Shown: one piece after another, positions 1 to 8,907 of the stretch | How positions within the stretch are numbered: position 1 is the first letter of the stretch | Layout of the letters: every line of letters starts with the position of its first letter | DNA from: Rhodococcus sp. KBS0724 | GTDB taxonomy: Bacteria > Actinomycetota > Actinomycetes > Mycobacteriales > Mycobacteriaceae | Length of the DNA: 64,000 nt | Reading direction: 5' to 3' | NCBI RefSeq assembly: GCF_005938745.2 | Contig: NZ_VCBX02000001.1 | Span: 2,948,001-3,012,000, forward strand | The notes under the pieces: model-generated | Seen by the model: the letters and a program-made list of their open reading frames with translations, nothing else | The model's database searches: none | Told to the model about the DNA's origin: nothing | Position numbers and translations under genes: made by a program

Positions 1-657
1 CCTTGCGTTGACGGTGTGTTCGGCGCCGTGCTTGGTCGCGAGTTCCAATTTGGCGTCGTCGACATCGACGGCCACTACTCGAAGCCCCATCGCGACGGCA
101 TACTGCACCGCAATGTGTCCGAGCCCGCCGATTCCGGAGATCAGGACCCATTGCCCGGGTCGGGTGTCGGTGACTTTCAGACCTTTGTACACCGTGACGC
201 CGGCGCACAGGATGGGTCCCACGGCGGACAGATCGACGCCGGCCGGAATGATCGGCGCGTAACGGGAGTCGACGAGCATGTACTGCCCGAAGGAGCCGTC
301 AACCGAGTAGCCGCCGTTCTTCTGGTTCGGGCACAGGGTTTCCCACCCGGTTTCGCAGTACTCGCATTCACCGCACGCACTCCACAGCCATGCGTTTCCG
401 ACGGTGTCGCCGACGCCGATCCGGGTGACCGACTCGCCAACCGAGATGACCGTCCCGACGCCTTCGTGGCCGGGGACAAACGGTGGGGACGGCTTGACCG
501 GCCAATCGCCATGTGCTGCATGTAAATCGGTGTGACAGACACCTGAGTACTCGACGCGTACCAACGCTTCGAAGGGGCCTGGTTCCGGGACTTCGATGTT
601 GTCGATCGTCAACGGTTCGGTGAACGAATGCACAACCGCGGCTTTCATGGTGCCCAT
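1..657 (-). CDS. Zinc-dependent alcohol dehydrogenase, 3' end outside window
   Basis: The first 219 residues of a medium-chain zinc alcohol dehydrogenase (propanol-preferring/AdhP type) that would oxidise primary alcohols with NAD+. The start [12 protein letters not shown] is followed by the catalytic zinc region GVCHTDLH and PGHEGVG, then the structural zinc cysteines in CGECEYC and TLC, and the Rossmann motif [11 protein letters not shown] near residue 180. The gene leaves the window at base 1, so the C-terminal part is not seen. The ATG at 657 is preferred over the ATG at 648 because a GAGGAG box lies ten bases upstream of it. It diverges from bioY across about 210 bp. Cytoplasmic; the substrate is not shown by the sequence. 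Confidence 0.9.
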   Translation of the reverse strand, partial: MGTMKAAVVHSFTEPLTIDNIEVPEPGPFEALVRVEYSGVCHTDLHAAHGDWPVKPSPPFVPGHEGVGTVISVGESVTRIGVGDTVGNAWLWSACGECEYCETGWETLCPNQKNGGYSVDGSFGQYMLVDSRYAPIIPAGVDLSAVGPILCAGVTVYKGLKVTDTRPGQWVLISGIGGLGHIAVQYAVAMGLRVVAVDVDDAKLELATKHGAEHTVNAR

Positions 658-832
658 AACTGCACTACTCCTCGCATTACTCGACTACTTGTTCCACAGG
701 ACTGGACCGTATTCGGCATGTTCCTGCAGTGTTCGTATGTCCGTGTTCATCATGGACCCTTCCGGTCTGAAGTGTGAAGGTTCGAAGCAATCGTGCCTGG
801 CGGGGTTACTGCGGGGGCGGCGGAGCTGCTAT

Positions 833-849
833 CTTGAACGTCGTTCAAG
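833..849. promoter_or_regulatory. BioQ-type operator over the bioY promoter
   Basis: CTTGAACGTCGTTCAAG is a perfect 17-bp dyad around T841. Its core TGAAC-N3-GTTCA has the layout of the binding site described for BioQ, the TetR-type biotin repressor of Corynebacteriales. A plausible promoter overlaps it: TTACTG at 806-811, 18-bp spacer, TATCTT at 830-835. Bound repressor would cover the -10 and start site of the bioY operon. The assignment to BioQ is inference from motif plus the downstream biotin transporter. Confidence 0.75.
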
Positions 850-866
850 TATCTGGAGGAGTGGGC

Positions 867-1451
867 ATGTCAAGTCTCGAGGGCGCCCAGGCGCCGCAGG
901 TCGGCGTTCAGGCAAGGGAAATGGCTCAGATCGCGGTGTTCGCGGCGCTGATCGCTGCGTTGGGTCTGCCCGGTGCGATCACGATCGGTATCAGTGGTGT
1001 GCCCATCACACTGCAGACGCTCGGAGTCATTCTTGCCGGAGCCATCCTCGGTGCGCGGAAAGGTGTTGCGGCAGTTGCCGTCTTCATCGCACTGACGATG
1101 ATCGGGTTGCCGCTGCTGTCAGGTGGACGCACCGGATTGACCGCCCTCGCCGGACCTAGTGCCGGCTATCTGGTCGGGTGGCTTCCCGCGGTCCTGTGCA
1201 TCGGTTGGCTCACCGCCCGGATCCTGCCCAAGTACCCGCTTGTGCTGGGCATTCTGATCAATGCGTTTGGCGGTATCGCCGTCGTGTATCTGTTCGGCAC
1301 GGCGGGACTGGTACTTCGTACGGACATGGGTATCGGCGCCGCGCTGAGCACAAACGTGGCATTTCTTCCCGGCGACGCGTTGAAAGTGGTTGTCGCGAGT
1401 GTTGTCGCCAAGGGTGTACACCGAGCTTATCCAGGACTGATTCGTCGGTGA
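867..1451 (+). CDS. bioY: Biotin ECF transporter substrate-binding subunit BioY
   Basis: A 194-residue integral membrane protein of the BioY family, the biotin-capturing S component of energy-coupling-factor importers. Hydrophobic segments fill the length, and family signatures are visible: the ITLQTLGV segment near residue 47, the LLSGGRTGLTAL loop followed by GPSAGYLVGW, and the C-terminal FLPGDALKVVVA. The start is the ATG at 867, with GGAGGAG about five bases upstream; an in-frame start further upstream would extend through the operator and has no such site. No ECF ATPase or T subunit genes (bioM/bioN) are adjacent, so it must use subunits encoded elsewhere or act alone. It is the first gene of a four-gene unit, overlapping the next by four bases (GTGA). 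Confidence 0.93.
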   Translation: MSSLEGAQAPQVGVQAREMAQIAVFAALIAALGLPGAITIGISGVPITLQTLGVILAGAILGARKGVAAVAVFIALTMIGLPLLSGGRTGLTALAGPSAGYLVGWLPAVLCIGWLTARILPKYPLVLGILINAFGGIAVVYLFGTAGLVLRTDMGIGAALSTNVAFLPGDALKVVVASVVAKGVHRAYPGLIRR

Positions 1452-2554
1452 TCGGACAACTCGGGGGACACGGCGATCAGTGCGCGCTTGATCTCGGGGG
1501 CACAGTTCTCACTTATGCAGAACTTGACGCCGCGATCGAGCGATCACCTCAGGTTGCCGTGTGCGACGCGTCGGCGCTGCCGGTGCTGGAAGCGCTGATC
1601 TGCGTCTATGCCGCCGCGAGGCGCGGAACTGCGGTGATCGTGGAGGATCCAGTGGCGCGGTCCGAGCGCGGCGAGATCGATCCATCGTCGTTTCTGCTCG
1701 TCGCCACGTCTGGTTCCAGTGGACGACCGCGTCCGCTGGCCAGGACAGTGGCGTCGTGGTTCGACAGCTTCCCCGAGTTCACCACCATCACCGGCATCGA
1801 GGCACACGATCGCGTGCTCATCACCGGTCCGCTTCACGCGACGATGCATCTGTTCGGTGCAGTTCACGCACTGTGGCAAGGCGCGTGTGTCACCGACGAC
1901 CCTACGGATGCGACGGTCGTGCACGCGGTTCCAGCCGTTCTACGACGCATCGTGTACGAGGCGCCGCGGTTGCGGACAGCGATAGTAGCCGGGACCATGT
2001 TGGACGACGGGGCCCGGGCTGCGGCGTCGGGGATCGAGATAGTCGAATACTACGGCGCTGCAGAGCTTTCCATTGTCGCTGCCCGGCGGGTACCTGATCC
2101 GATGCGGCTTCTCGACAGCGTCGACGCCGAGATCCGCGACGGACTCTTGTACGTCCGTTCGCCGTATCGTGTGCTGGGTGCGGCGGAGTGGTTCGGAGTC
2201 GGAGACAGAGCGGTCCTCGGAGCGAACCGGGAACTGACGATTCTCGGGCGCGGGGAGTTTGCGATCAACGTCGGCGGAACCACGGTCATGGCCGAGGACG
2301 TCGAGCGAACCCTGGAAACCGTAGACGGTGTCACCGGCGCTGCCGTCATCGGCTCACCGCATTCGGTTCTCGGAGAGACGATTACCGCAGTAATCGAGCA
2401 CGACGACGCCGTAACACTTCATGCAATTCGTGCGCAGGCGCGTGCGTTGTTGGCGAGAGAAGCTATGCCGAGTCGCTGGATCACCGTCGACGAGCTGCCA
2501 CGCACCGGTAGTGGCAAAGTCGCGCGAGGACGCGTGAAAGAGTTGCACTCATGA
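1448..2554 (+). CDS. Short class I adenylate-forming acyl-CoA ligase in bioY operon
   Basis: A 368-residue AMP-binding enzyme, shorter than the usual 480-550 residues; the N-terminal subdomain is trimmed. Visible motifs are the phosphate-binding loop TSGSSGRPR (residues 87-95), the adenine region EYYGAAELS, and the C-terminal LPRTGSGK whose Lys357 would be the adenylation lysine. It should activate a carboxylic acid to its CoA thioester; the acid is unknown. The GTG start at 1448 overlaps the bioY stop, giving translational coupling. The gene order bioY-ligase-thiolase recalls Bacillus subtilis yhfU-yhfT-yhfS, a BirA-controlled set with a suspected role in biotin precursor supply. That link is inference; the enzyme class is clear. 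Confidence 0.82.
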   Translation: MIGQLGGHGDQCALDLGGTVLTYAELDAAIERSPQVAVCDASALPVLEALICVYAAARRGTAVIVEDPVARSERGEIDPSSFLLVATSGSSGRPRPLARTVASWFDSFPEFTTITGIEAHDRVLITGPLHATMHLFGAVHALWQGACVTDDPTDATVVHAVPAVLRRIVYEAPRLRTAIVAGTMLDDGARAAASGIEIVEYYGAAELSIVAARRVPDPMRLLDSVDAEIRDGLLYVRSPYRVLGAAEWFGVGDRAVLGANRELTILGRGEFAINVGGTTVMAEDVERTLETVDGVTGAAVIGSPHSVLGETITAVIEHDDAVTLHAIRAQARALLAREAMPSRWITVDELPRTGSGKVARGRVKELHS

Positions 2555-3678
2555 ATTCAGCTCCTGTTCTGGTGGCCGCGCGGCGAACCCCGATCGGTAA
2601 TGCAGGCCATGGATTTGCCGACCTGACCACGACGGACCTTGCCGCTCCGGTATTGAACGAAGTGCATGCTGTGCTGCGGCGATCCGGTATCGAGGCCGAG
2701 GTGGACGACGTCATCCTCGGAAACTGCATGGGTCCCGGTGGCAATCCCGCTCGTATCGCGGCACTGGCAGCGGGGTTGGGTTTCTCGATCCCGGGCGTCA
2801 CTGTTGACCGGCAATGCGGTTCGGGCCTCGATGCGGTCATGCACGCTGCGTTGCGGGTGCGTAGTGGGAACGACACACTGATCCTGGCCGGTGGCGTCGA
2901 ATCCGCAAGCACCGCGCCGTGGCGCTTCTGGCCACCAGTTCAGGGCGGTGAGCAAACGCGGTACACCCGGGCACCGTTTGCTCCGCAGGGCTTTGCCGAT
3001 CCCGATATGGGTTGTGCCGCAGATGATCTTGCGCGGTTGCGCGGTATCAGTCGTGAGCGGCAGGATGCGTACGCAACCCGTTCGCACACGCTCGCTGCTG
3101 CCACAGATTTCTCCGCCGAAATCGTGCCGATCGGCGGCGTCGACACCGACCAGCGGATTCGCCGCGGCATGACTGAGGCACGATTGGCGAGGCTCCGTCC
3201 AAGTTTTGGGGCTGACGGCACAGCCACGGCCGGAAACTCGTGTGGCGTCTCGGACGGCAGCGCAGTGCTGGCGGTGACGACGGAGTCTCTCGCACAGGGA
3301 ATGCCGGCTCTGCGGATTCTCGGTACCGCTGTAGCGGGGTCCGATCCGGCATTGCCGGGACTTGGCCCCGTCCCTGCCATTTCGGCGCTGTGTGCAAAAA
3401 CCGGAATCAGTGTCTCCGACCTGGGAATTGTCGAGATCACCGAGGCATTTTCCTCCGTTGTCCTTGCTGTTTCGGACGAACTCGGACTCGATGAATCCAT
3501 CATCTGCCCGCAAGGGGGTGCCATCGCGATGGGCCACCCGTGGGGCGCATCGGGAGCCGTCCTCTTGGTGCGCTTGGCAAGTCAGATCCTGGCCGACGAT
3601 GGACCGGAACTGGGACTCGCAGCCTGCGCAATCGGCGGCGGTCAGGGTATCGCGATGCTGGTCGAGCGTGTTTCGTGA
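2551..3678 (+). CDS. Thiolase (acetyl-CoA C-acyltransferase) in bioY operon
   Basis: A 375-residue thiolase-fold enzyme that would cleave a 3-ketoacyl-CoA or condense two acyl-CoAs. The nucleophilic Cys89 sits in DRQCGSG, the histidine His329 in GHPWGASG, and the acid/base Cys359 in CAIGGGQG; a TEAF tetrapeptide at 297-300 replaces the usual NEAF. It is slightly short of the common 390 residues. The ATG at 2551 overlaps the preceding stop (ATGA), so all three genes are coupled. In context it is the counterpart of yhfS in the Bacillus biotin-regulated operon and could shorten or build a dicarboxyl-CoA leading to pimeloyl-CoA. Its substrate is inferred only. Confidence 0.88.
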   Translation: MNSAPVLVAARRTPIGNAGHGFADLTTTDLAAPVLNEVHAVLRRSGIEAEVDDVILGNCMGPGGNPARIAALAAGLGFSIPGVTVDRQCGSGLDAVMHAALRVRSGNDTLILAGGVESASTAPWRFWPPVQGGEQTRYTRAPFAPQGFADPDMGCAADDLARLRGISRERQDAYATRSHTLAAATDFSAEIVPIGGVDTDQRIRRGMTEARLARLRPSFGADGTATAGNSCGVSDGSAVLAVTTESLAQGMPALRILGTAVAGSDPALPGLGPVPAISALCAKTGISVSDLGIVEITEAFSSVVLAVSDELGLDESIICPQGGAIAMGHPWGASGAVLLVRLASQILADDGPELGLAACAIGGGQGIAMLVERVS

Positions 3679-3688
3679 GGGCGCAACG

Positions 3689-5071
3689 ATGAGTGAACTT
3701 CTCGCGGAGCGGATTGCTCACCGAGTTCGCGACAATCCGTCGAGGATTGCGGTTGTCTCCGCGCGCGAGGAGATCAGCTACGCCGACTTCTGGGCGAGGG
3801 TGTCCCGGGTTGCATCGGGACTGTCGTCGATGAACCGAGTGGCGGTACTGCCGACGTCGGATGTCGAATCCTTGGTGGTTGTCGCGGCAGCGATGCGCGC
3901 GGGTACCAGTGTGGTTCTGTTGCACCGACACCTTCTCGAGACTCAGCTCGAGCGGGTGCTCGAACTGACCGTTCCTGGAGCCGTTGTCGCGGAATCGAAG
4001 CAGCACAGGCGGTTACGTCGTCAGGGGTTCTCCGGTGAACTCGTTACCGCGGTCGACCTCGAATGTGACGGGGCGTCGAATCAGGCGTCGGCCGACTCTG
4101 AACTGCTGATCGGTGTCACGTCGGGCACTACCGGTGAGCCCAAGCTCTTCGTCCGAAACCAGTTGTCCTGGGCGCGAACTCTTGATCGGTCGGATGCGGT
4201 ATTCGATGTCGGCGTCGGAGACAGAGTCTCGGTGCCGGGCGTCCTCGACCACACGCACTTTCTGTACGGAGCTCTCCACGCGCTCACTCGCGGTGCCCTC
4301 GTCGATCTCCGCGGCGCGGAAACGGCAGTGAAAGCCGGTGCAACCCATCTGTATTCGGTACCCACGATCGCCTGGGATCTCGTGCGATCAGGTATCGAGC
4401 CAGTCGAGTGTGTCCGTGAGGTGATCTCGTCAGCCGCTCGGTGGCCGCGCTCCGGACGCCGCGCGCTGCAGGCAACGTTGCCACGTGCGTCGTTGGTGCA
4501 CTTCTACGGGGCATCGGAATTGAGTTTCGTGTCTTTTGATCGAGGACTTGGTGACATCGACGAGTTTTCGGCCGGCGAGTTGTTCGACGGAGTTGACGCC
4601 GAGATTCGGGACGGTCTTGTGTATGTGCGGAGCGACATGCTCTTCGACGGCTATCTGACCGAAATGGGAGTGGTAAACGGCCCGCTCGACGGTTGGATGA
4701 CTGTCGGTGACCGAGGACGCGTGGAGGTCAGACGCCTGCAATTGCTCGGCCGGGAGAGCGACATGCTGATCCGTGCGGGCCTCAAAATGGAACCGGCCGC
4801 TGTCGAAGCGGCGTTGACTGCTCTGGCCGGTATTGCAGAGGCCGCGTGTATCGGCGTACCGGATGCACGAATGGGGGAGGCTCCAGCGGTCGCCATCGTT
4901 GTCAACGACGACGCATTGCAGACCGATGCGATCTGGCGGCATCTGCGAACTACCCTTCCCAGCCCGAGCATGCCGGTGCGGATTCTCCGGGTCGATCGGT
5001 TACCGCGCACGCCGCGGGGAAAGCTCGACCGTGCTGCTCTTGCGATTACCCTCTCGGATTCGGAAAGGTAG
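3689..5071 (+). CDS. Second acyl-CoA ligase of the bioY operon
   Basis: A 460-residue class I adenylate-forming enzyme. It carries TSGTTGEPK at residues 144-152, HFYGASELS in the middle, the motif VGDRG before the hinge, and the C-terminal LPRTPRGK with Lys445. It resembles the ligase three genes upstream (both read YGA-SEL or YGA-AEL followed by a GVDAEIRDG-like stretch, and both have R in place of the usual substrate-gate residues), so the pair probably arose by duplication. The start ATG 3689 lies ten bases after the thiolase stop, with a purine-rich GAGGG just before it. Whether the two ligases act on different acids or form a heteromer is unknown. Predicted cytoplasmic. Confidence 0.85.
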   Translation: MSELLAERIAHRVRDNPSRIAVVSAREEISYADFWARVSRVASGLSSMNRVAVLPTSDVESLVVVAAAMRAGTSVVLLHRHLLETQLERVLELTVPGAVVAESKQHRRLRRQGFSGELVTAVDLECDGASNQASADSELLIGVTSGTTGEPKLFVRNQLSWARTLDRSDAVFDVGVGDRVSVPGVLDHTHFLYGALHALTRGALVDLRGAETAVKAGATHLYSVPTIAWDLVRSGIEPVECVREVISSAARWPRSGRRALQATLPRASLVHFYGASELSFVSFDRGLGDIDEFSAGELFDGVDAEIRDGLVYVRSDMLFDGYLTEMGVVNGPLDGWMTVGDRGRVEVRRLQLLGRESDMLIRAGLKMEPAAVEAALTALAGIAEAACIGVPDARMGEAPAVAIVVNDDALQTDAIWRHLRTTLPSPSMPVRILRVDRLPRTPRGKLDRAALAITLSDSER

Positions 5072-5139
5072 ATCACACCGGGCTTCGGCGGTTTCGCGTG
5101 GCTGCGACACGGGATGTAACAGACAATTCAGTAGTGCAC

Positions 5140-6312
5140 ATGAAGCTTCAGGAAGTTGTCGACGAGCTTGCGCAGGTGCTGGAGCGTTCCGTGGTCATCA
5201 ACGATGCGGAATATCGTCCAGTCGCCGCGAGCGCACAGGGAGACGATATCGATCGAATACGCGCGGAGAGTCTGCTACGAAGATCGACGCCGGACGCTGC
5301 CCGTCGCTATCTCGAGGGATTGAGCGTCGACGATCTTCGGTATCCGACTACGGTCGATCTCTCCGGATTCGATGCGCGGGAACGTCTTGCCGTACCAATC
5401 CGTAGCGATGATCGGCTGTACGGAGTGCTGTGGCTCATCACCGGTGGTCTGCCGGCCCTGACGGAGTCCGATCTTGCCGCCGTTGACGTTGCAGTGGACT
5501 CTGCTCTTCCAATGTTGTTCTCGGACAGCGTAAGTCCAGACGATTCGTACGGACGTGAACGCAGCGACGGCTACCTCATGCGTCTACTGTCCGACGATGT
5601 GGCAGTGCGGCGGCAAGCATTCACCGAAGCGCTCGGGCGTCACGCCCTGGTGCGAGGGCCGGATACCGTCATTCGTGCGGTGCTCGTCGACGGCCAGGAA
5701 AACTCGATCGCATTGAACGTTTTCGGGCGATGCCTCGACAGACCGCGGGATTCATCCGTCCGATTTCTCGGGCTGTGCGGTGACTGCCTGATCTTTGTGA
5801 GCCATGCACACGACAGTGCCGTGCTCGAGGAGAAGATCCGCACCGAATCTGCGGATCGGGTGTTCACCATTCGCAGCATCGGATCCGCCGCGCACCAGCA
5901 CGACGACGATGATCTCCGAGTTGTTGCGGATCGGGCCGTGACGGCCGCGAAGACTGCCGCGGTTTTGCCGGAGTTCGGAGCGCGAGCTGACTATTCGGAG
6001 CTCGGCAGTTGGATTCTCCTGCAGGCAGTGGGCGGTGATCGATCATTGCTTTCCTCGTTTTCCCCTGCCGCTTACGAGCTGTGGGAACGCAGCGATGCCG
6101 TACAGCGGCAGACAGTCGAGACTTACCTCGATTGCGGCGGGCACGCCCAAGTTGCGTGCGAACAACTTCATATCCACCGCACCACGTTGTATTACCGACT
6201 CGAGAACATGCCGGAATCGGTGCGTCACGCGCTCGACGACGGTTTAGCGCGCAGTACGTTGCACGTCACTCTCAAGTTGATCCGACTGTGGGAAGCAACA
6301 GGACGCTTGTAG
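5140..6312 (+). CDS. PucR-family transcriptional regulator
   Basis: A regulator of about 390 residues with an N-terminal GAF-like sensor part and a C-terminal PucR helix-turn-helix: the segment CGGHAQVACEQLHIHRTTLYY followed by RLENM near residues 335-362 is the characteristic HTH_30 motif. It lies 68 bp after the second ligase on the same strand and could be cotranscribed with the bioY operon or read from its own promoter. The ATG at 5140 is chosen because the N-terminus then begins MKLQEVVDEL; an in-frame GTG at 5098 is possible, and neither has a strong ribosome binding site. PucR-type proteins usually activate catabolic operons in response to a metabolite; the effector here is unknown. 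Confidence 0.85.
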   Translation: MKLQEVVDELAQVLERSVVINDAEYRPVAASAQGDDIDRIRAESLLRRSTPDAARRYLEGLSVDDLRYPTTVDLSGFDARERLAVPIRSDDRLYGVLWLITGGLPALTESDLAAVDVAVDSALPMLFSDSVSPDDSYGRERSDGYLMRLLSDDVAVRRQAFTEALGRHALVRGPDTVIRAVLVDGQENSIALNVFGRCLDRPRDSSVRFLGLCGDCLIFVSHAHDSAVLEEKIRTESADRVFTIRSIGSAAHQHDDDDLRVVADRAVTAAKTAAVLPEFGARADYSELGSWILLQAVGGDRSLLSSFSPAAYELWERSDAVQRQTVETYLDCGGHAQVACEQLHIHRTTLYYRLENMPESVRHALDDGLARSTLHVTLKLIRLWEATGRL

Positions 6313-6459
6313 ATCGAGTCGTGTTCGACATTTGTAGGAAAAGGTGTCGATCTTTGTCTCTGTTGCCACCGGCGTGGGCATCCGTAGCCTTAGGGAGTCG
6401 GGCAGCCGGCACGTGCACGCTTTCAGATCTCCCTCCACACCAAGAGAAAAGAGCACAGG

Positions 6460-7281
6460 ATGCCGTACATCACCACCTCTGACGGAACCGAGATCTACTA
6501 CACGGAGCAGGGCACCGGTCAACCCGTACTGCTGAGCCACGGGTGGCCACTGAGTTCCGACGCATGGCAAGTCGAGCTCAAGTTGTTGGCGGATGCCGGG
6601 TATCGGGCTATTGCACATGACCGTCGTGGACACGGCCGTTCGTCGAAGACGTACACCGGCAACGACATGGACACGTATGCACGTGACCTCGCTGAACTGG
6701 TCGAAACACTGGACCTGAAAGACCTTGTTGTCGTGGGTCATTCGACGGGCGGCGGTGAAGTTGTCCGGTACGCCGCCCAACACGGAAAAGGCCGGGTGGC
6801 AAAGGTGATCACTGCGGGCGCGGTCCCACCGCTCATGGTCCGAACCGAAGAGAATCCCGAAGGCACTCCCATCGAGGCGTTCGACGGAATCCGCGCTGGT
6901 GTACTCAAGGACAGGTCACAGTTCTACAAGGATCTGAGCGAGGCGTTCTACGGCGCCAATCGTGAGGGCGCGGAGGTCTCGCAGGGTGCGAAGGACGACT
7001 TCTGGCGACAGGGGATGTTGGTGAATCTTGCGGCAGCATACGACTGCGTCAAGGCGTTCTCCGAGACGGATCAGACCGCGGACCTCCAGGCGATCGATGT
7101 TCCGATGCTTATCGCGCACGGCGATGACGACCAGATCGTTCCGATCGCTGCGGCGGCCGAAAAGTCCGTCAAGCTGGTCAAGAACGCCACTCTCAAGGTG
7201 TACCCAGGAGCCCCGCACGGCATCTACGGCGCCTATCAGGATGCCCTGGACCAGGACATTCTCGAATTCATCAAGGGCTAG
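6460..7281 (+). CDS. Alpha/beta hydrolase, non-heme chloroperoxidase type
   Basis: A 273-residue alpha/beta hydrolase closest in pattern to the cofactor-free haloperoxidase/esterase group. The nucleophile elbow is GHSTGG with Ser95, the acid is in GDDDQIVP (Asp224), and the histidine is His253 in GAPHGIY. The oxyanion hole HGWP is at 27-30. No signal peptide is visible. It most likely acts as an esterase or perhydrolase in the cytoplasm; true haloperoxidase activity in this group is usually incidental. Monocistronic: it ends at a strong hairpin terminator nine bases downstream. Confidence 0.88.
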   Translation: MPYITTSDGTEIYYTEQGTGQPVLLSHGWPLSSDAWQVELKLLADAGYRAIAHDRRGHGRSSKTYTGNDMDTYARDLAELVETLDLKDLVVVGHSTGGGEVVRYAAQHGKGRVAKVITAGAVPPLMVRTEENPEGTPIEAFDGIRAGVLKDRSQFYKDLSEAFYGANREGAEVSQGAKDDFWRQGMLVNLAAAYDCVKAFSETDQTADLQAIDVPMLIAHGDDDQIVPIAAAAEKSVKLVKNATLKVYPGAPHGIYGAYQDALDQDILEFIKG

Positions 7282-7289
7282 CGTTCTGC

Positions 7290-7329
7290 AAAGGTGGTCC
7301 CGCTCATTTGGGTGAGCAGGACCACCTTT
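7290..7329 (+). terminator. Rho-independent terminator after hydrolase
   Basis: An 11-bp stem, AAAGGTGGTCC paired with GGACCACCTTT, encloses a second stem GCTCA/TGAGC with a six-base loop; one A-C mismatch separates the two. The 3' arm ends in TTTT. It directly follows the hydrolase stop. Confidence 0.85.
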
Positions 7330-7382
7330 TGCGCTGCCGGACTTGGTGCCGGGGAGCAGTGCCGATGTAGATCACTAGGGTT

Positions 7383-8003
7383 GTGCCGGTGATCATCGCT
7401 GTCGAAGGGCCTAGTGCCGCAGGTAAGACCACGTGGTGTCGAGCCGCCGGCAGGCAATTCGTCGCCGAATACACCCCGACGGGACAAGAACCGGATGGAT
7501 CTGACGCGATTGCGCAGGCCGCGTACTGGGCGAGCGTGAACGCAGGGCGTTGGACGCAGGCGTTAGCGCTCGAGGATGCAACAGGTAATGCGATGTGCGA
7601 CAGCGACCCGCTGAAACTGCACTACAGCTGGTGCCTGGCCGCTGTTGGGGTAGAACCAATCGCGCGGTTCGAGAACGAGTTTGCTGCGGTTCGGCAGATG
7701 TTCGCACAGCGTCGTCTCGGGTTTGCTGATGTGGTGTTGCTATCGATCCCCGATACCCAGCAGTTGGTGAAACAGCGTGACGGCGATCCGACCCGGCGAC
7801 GCCGGAGCTTCGAGTTGCATGCGCGTCTCGCCGCACCGCTCGCCGAATGGTACGCAGCAATAGATCGGCTCGATCCGGGCCGTGTCCTTCATGGTTTCCC
7901 GGCTGAGGTTGACATTGCAGCGCCGGCGCAACCGCGCCCGAATCGTTACGACGTCAACTTGCTCGACAGCTTGCGTGACGAACTTCCCGCACTGGCGCAT
8001 TAG
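7383..8003 (+). CDS. P-loop NTPase, kinase-like, unknown substrate
   Basis: A protein of 204-206 residues that opens with a beta strand and a Walker A loop, VEGPSAAGKTT, as in thymidylate, shikimate and aminoglycoside-type small kinases. A later EDATGNAMCDSDPLKLHY stretch resembles the substrate region of nucleoside/aminoglycoside kinase-like proteins, and a basic RRRR segment may be the lid. The product is annotated here only as a P-loop kinase-like protein; I do not recognise a named family. The start could be the GTG at 7383 or 7389; no clear ribosome binding site decides. It stands alone between the hydrolase terminator and a minus-strand gene. Confidence 0.7.
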   Translation: MPVIIAVEGPSAAGKTTWCRAAGRQFVAEYTPTGQEPDGSDAIAQAAYWASVNAGRWTQALALEDATGNAMCDSDPLKLHYSWCLAAVGVEPIARFENEFAAVRQMFAQRRLGFADVVLLSIPDTQQLVKQRDGDPTRRRRSFELHARLAAPLAEWYAAIDRLDPGRVLHGFPAEVDIAAPAQPRPNRYDVNLLDSLRDELPALAH

Positions 8004-8018
8004 CGAAGTCCGTGTGTG

Positions 8019-8372
8019 TCAATATTCGGCGCTGTACCGATGAGAGGTCAACGACCACGCAACACGATCGGCCGGCACTGTTCCTGGGTCGAAACCGCAT
8101 GAAGTGTGAACAGTGAGAATGGATTCGAACGCGGCCCGCAACCGACCGACTTCGTCCTCGTGGAGAACCCACCACAGCGTTCGTCCGACTGTTTCGCCGT
8201 GGTGTGCCGGTGTGATCGCCTGTGTCCATTCATCTTCGAGTCTGACCAGTGTTGCATGATTGTCGTGGCCTGTTCCGGGGTCCGTGGTTTGTTCGTCGCT
8301 GCCGGCCGAACACAACGCCGCGATCATCTGATCGACAGAATCGCGCAGGCCGAACACGCTTACCGAGATCAC
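8019..8372 (-). CDS. Hypothetical protein
   Basis: About 117 residues with no family I recognise. The codon pattern on this strand looks like real coding sequence and the product contains a coherent amphipathic part (DEWTQAITPAHHGETVGR, then LHEDEVGRLRAAFESIL). The start is uncertain: the open frame begins at a TTG at 8399, but a GGGAGG box lies twelve bases before a GTG at 8372, which is used here. It lies in a short, partly decayed accessory stretch and faces the P-loop gene tail to tail. Confidence 0.45.
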   Translation of the reverse strand: MISVSVFGLRDSVDQMIAALCSAGSDEQTTDPGTGHDNHATLVRLEDEWTQAITPAHHGETVGRTLWWVLHEDEVGRLRAAFESILTVHTSCGFDPGTVPADRVAWSLTSHRYSAEY

Positions 8373-8410
8373 CGCGACGCGAATGCCTCCCGCTTGCAAC
8401 GCTTACCCTG

Positions 8411-8509
8411 CTAGATAGCTTCTTTGGCGTCGAATTCTGCGATGAGGCTGGTCAGGTTTCCGATCGTCCGGCAAACGTACTTGTCGAGGCACAAGTGGTA
8501 GTCCGGATG
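8411..8509 (-). pseudogene. Possible gene remnant (C-terminal tail)
   Basis: On the minus strand a 32-codon reading frame ends at 8411 and is cut off by a TAG directly upstream of 8509. Its product reads like a natural C-terminus (contains CRTIGNLTSLIAEFDAK) but has no start. The family is not recognised. It sits between a hypothetical gene and a deleted Xre-like gene, consistent with decay of a small accessory unit. The remaining bases to 8709 show no gene that I can support. Confidence 0.25.
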
Positions 8510-8709
8510 CTATATGTGGCTTGTGTTCTGGTATCGATGATCGCTCCCGCATACTCCGTCCGGAGACGAAGAGAGTCAGAGTACACCGAACCCGGCGCCA
8601 GCGCCGTAGGTGCCTGAGTACCCGGCAACGCGCTAAACCCAGTGGATTTTCATCGGATGCACACGGTTCAAGGACGTTCCCTGGCGAAACCGTGGGCACT
8701 AGACGAAGA

Positions 8710-8907
8710 GTGGATGGATTGAACAGCAAACTCGACTACCACTGGCACCTGCGTACGGTCATGGCCACCCGCGGCATGTTCTCCACTAGTCAGGGCTACT
8801 ACCTGGTCGTCGAACGACCCGAACGGTTGAGCCTGACCACACTCGCCGCCTTGATAGACATTCTGGGCTGCCGGATGGAGGAACTGATCGAACCGGTTCG
8901 GCACTAA
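8710..8907 (+). pseudogene. Xre-type small regulator with internal deletion
   Basis: A 65-residue product (GTG 8710 or TTG 8719) whose ends match a common actinobacterial Xre-like helix-turn-helix protein: the N-terminal LRTVMATRGMFST and the C-terminal VERPERLSLTTLAALIDILG. In that family, as I know it, about 15-18 residues containing the second and third helices lie between these parts. Here they are missing in frame and replaced by SQGYY. The reading frame is intact, but the DNA-recognition region is gone, so it is probably non-functional. In other genomes such genes often accompany a tyrosine recombinase; none is present here. Confidence 0.5.
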
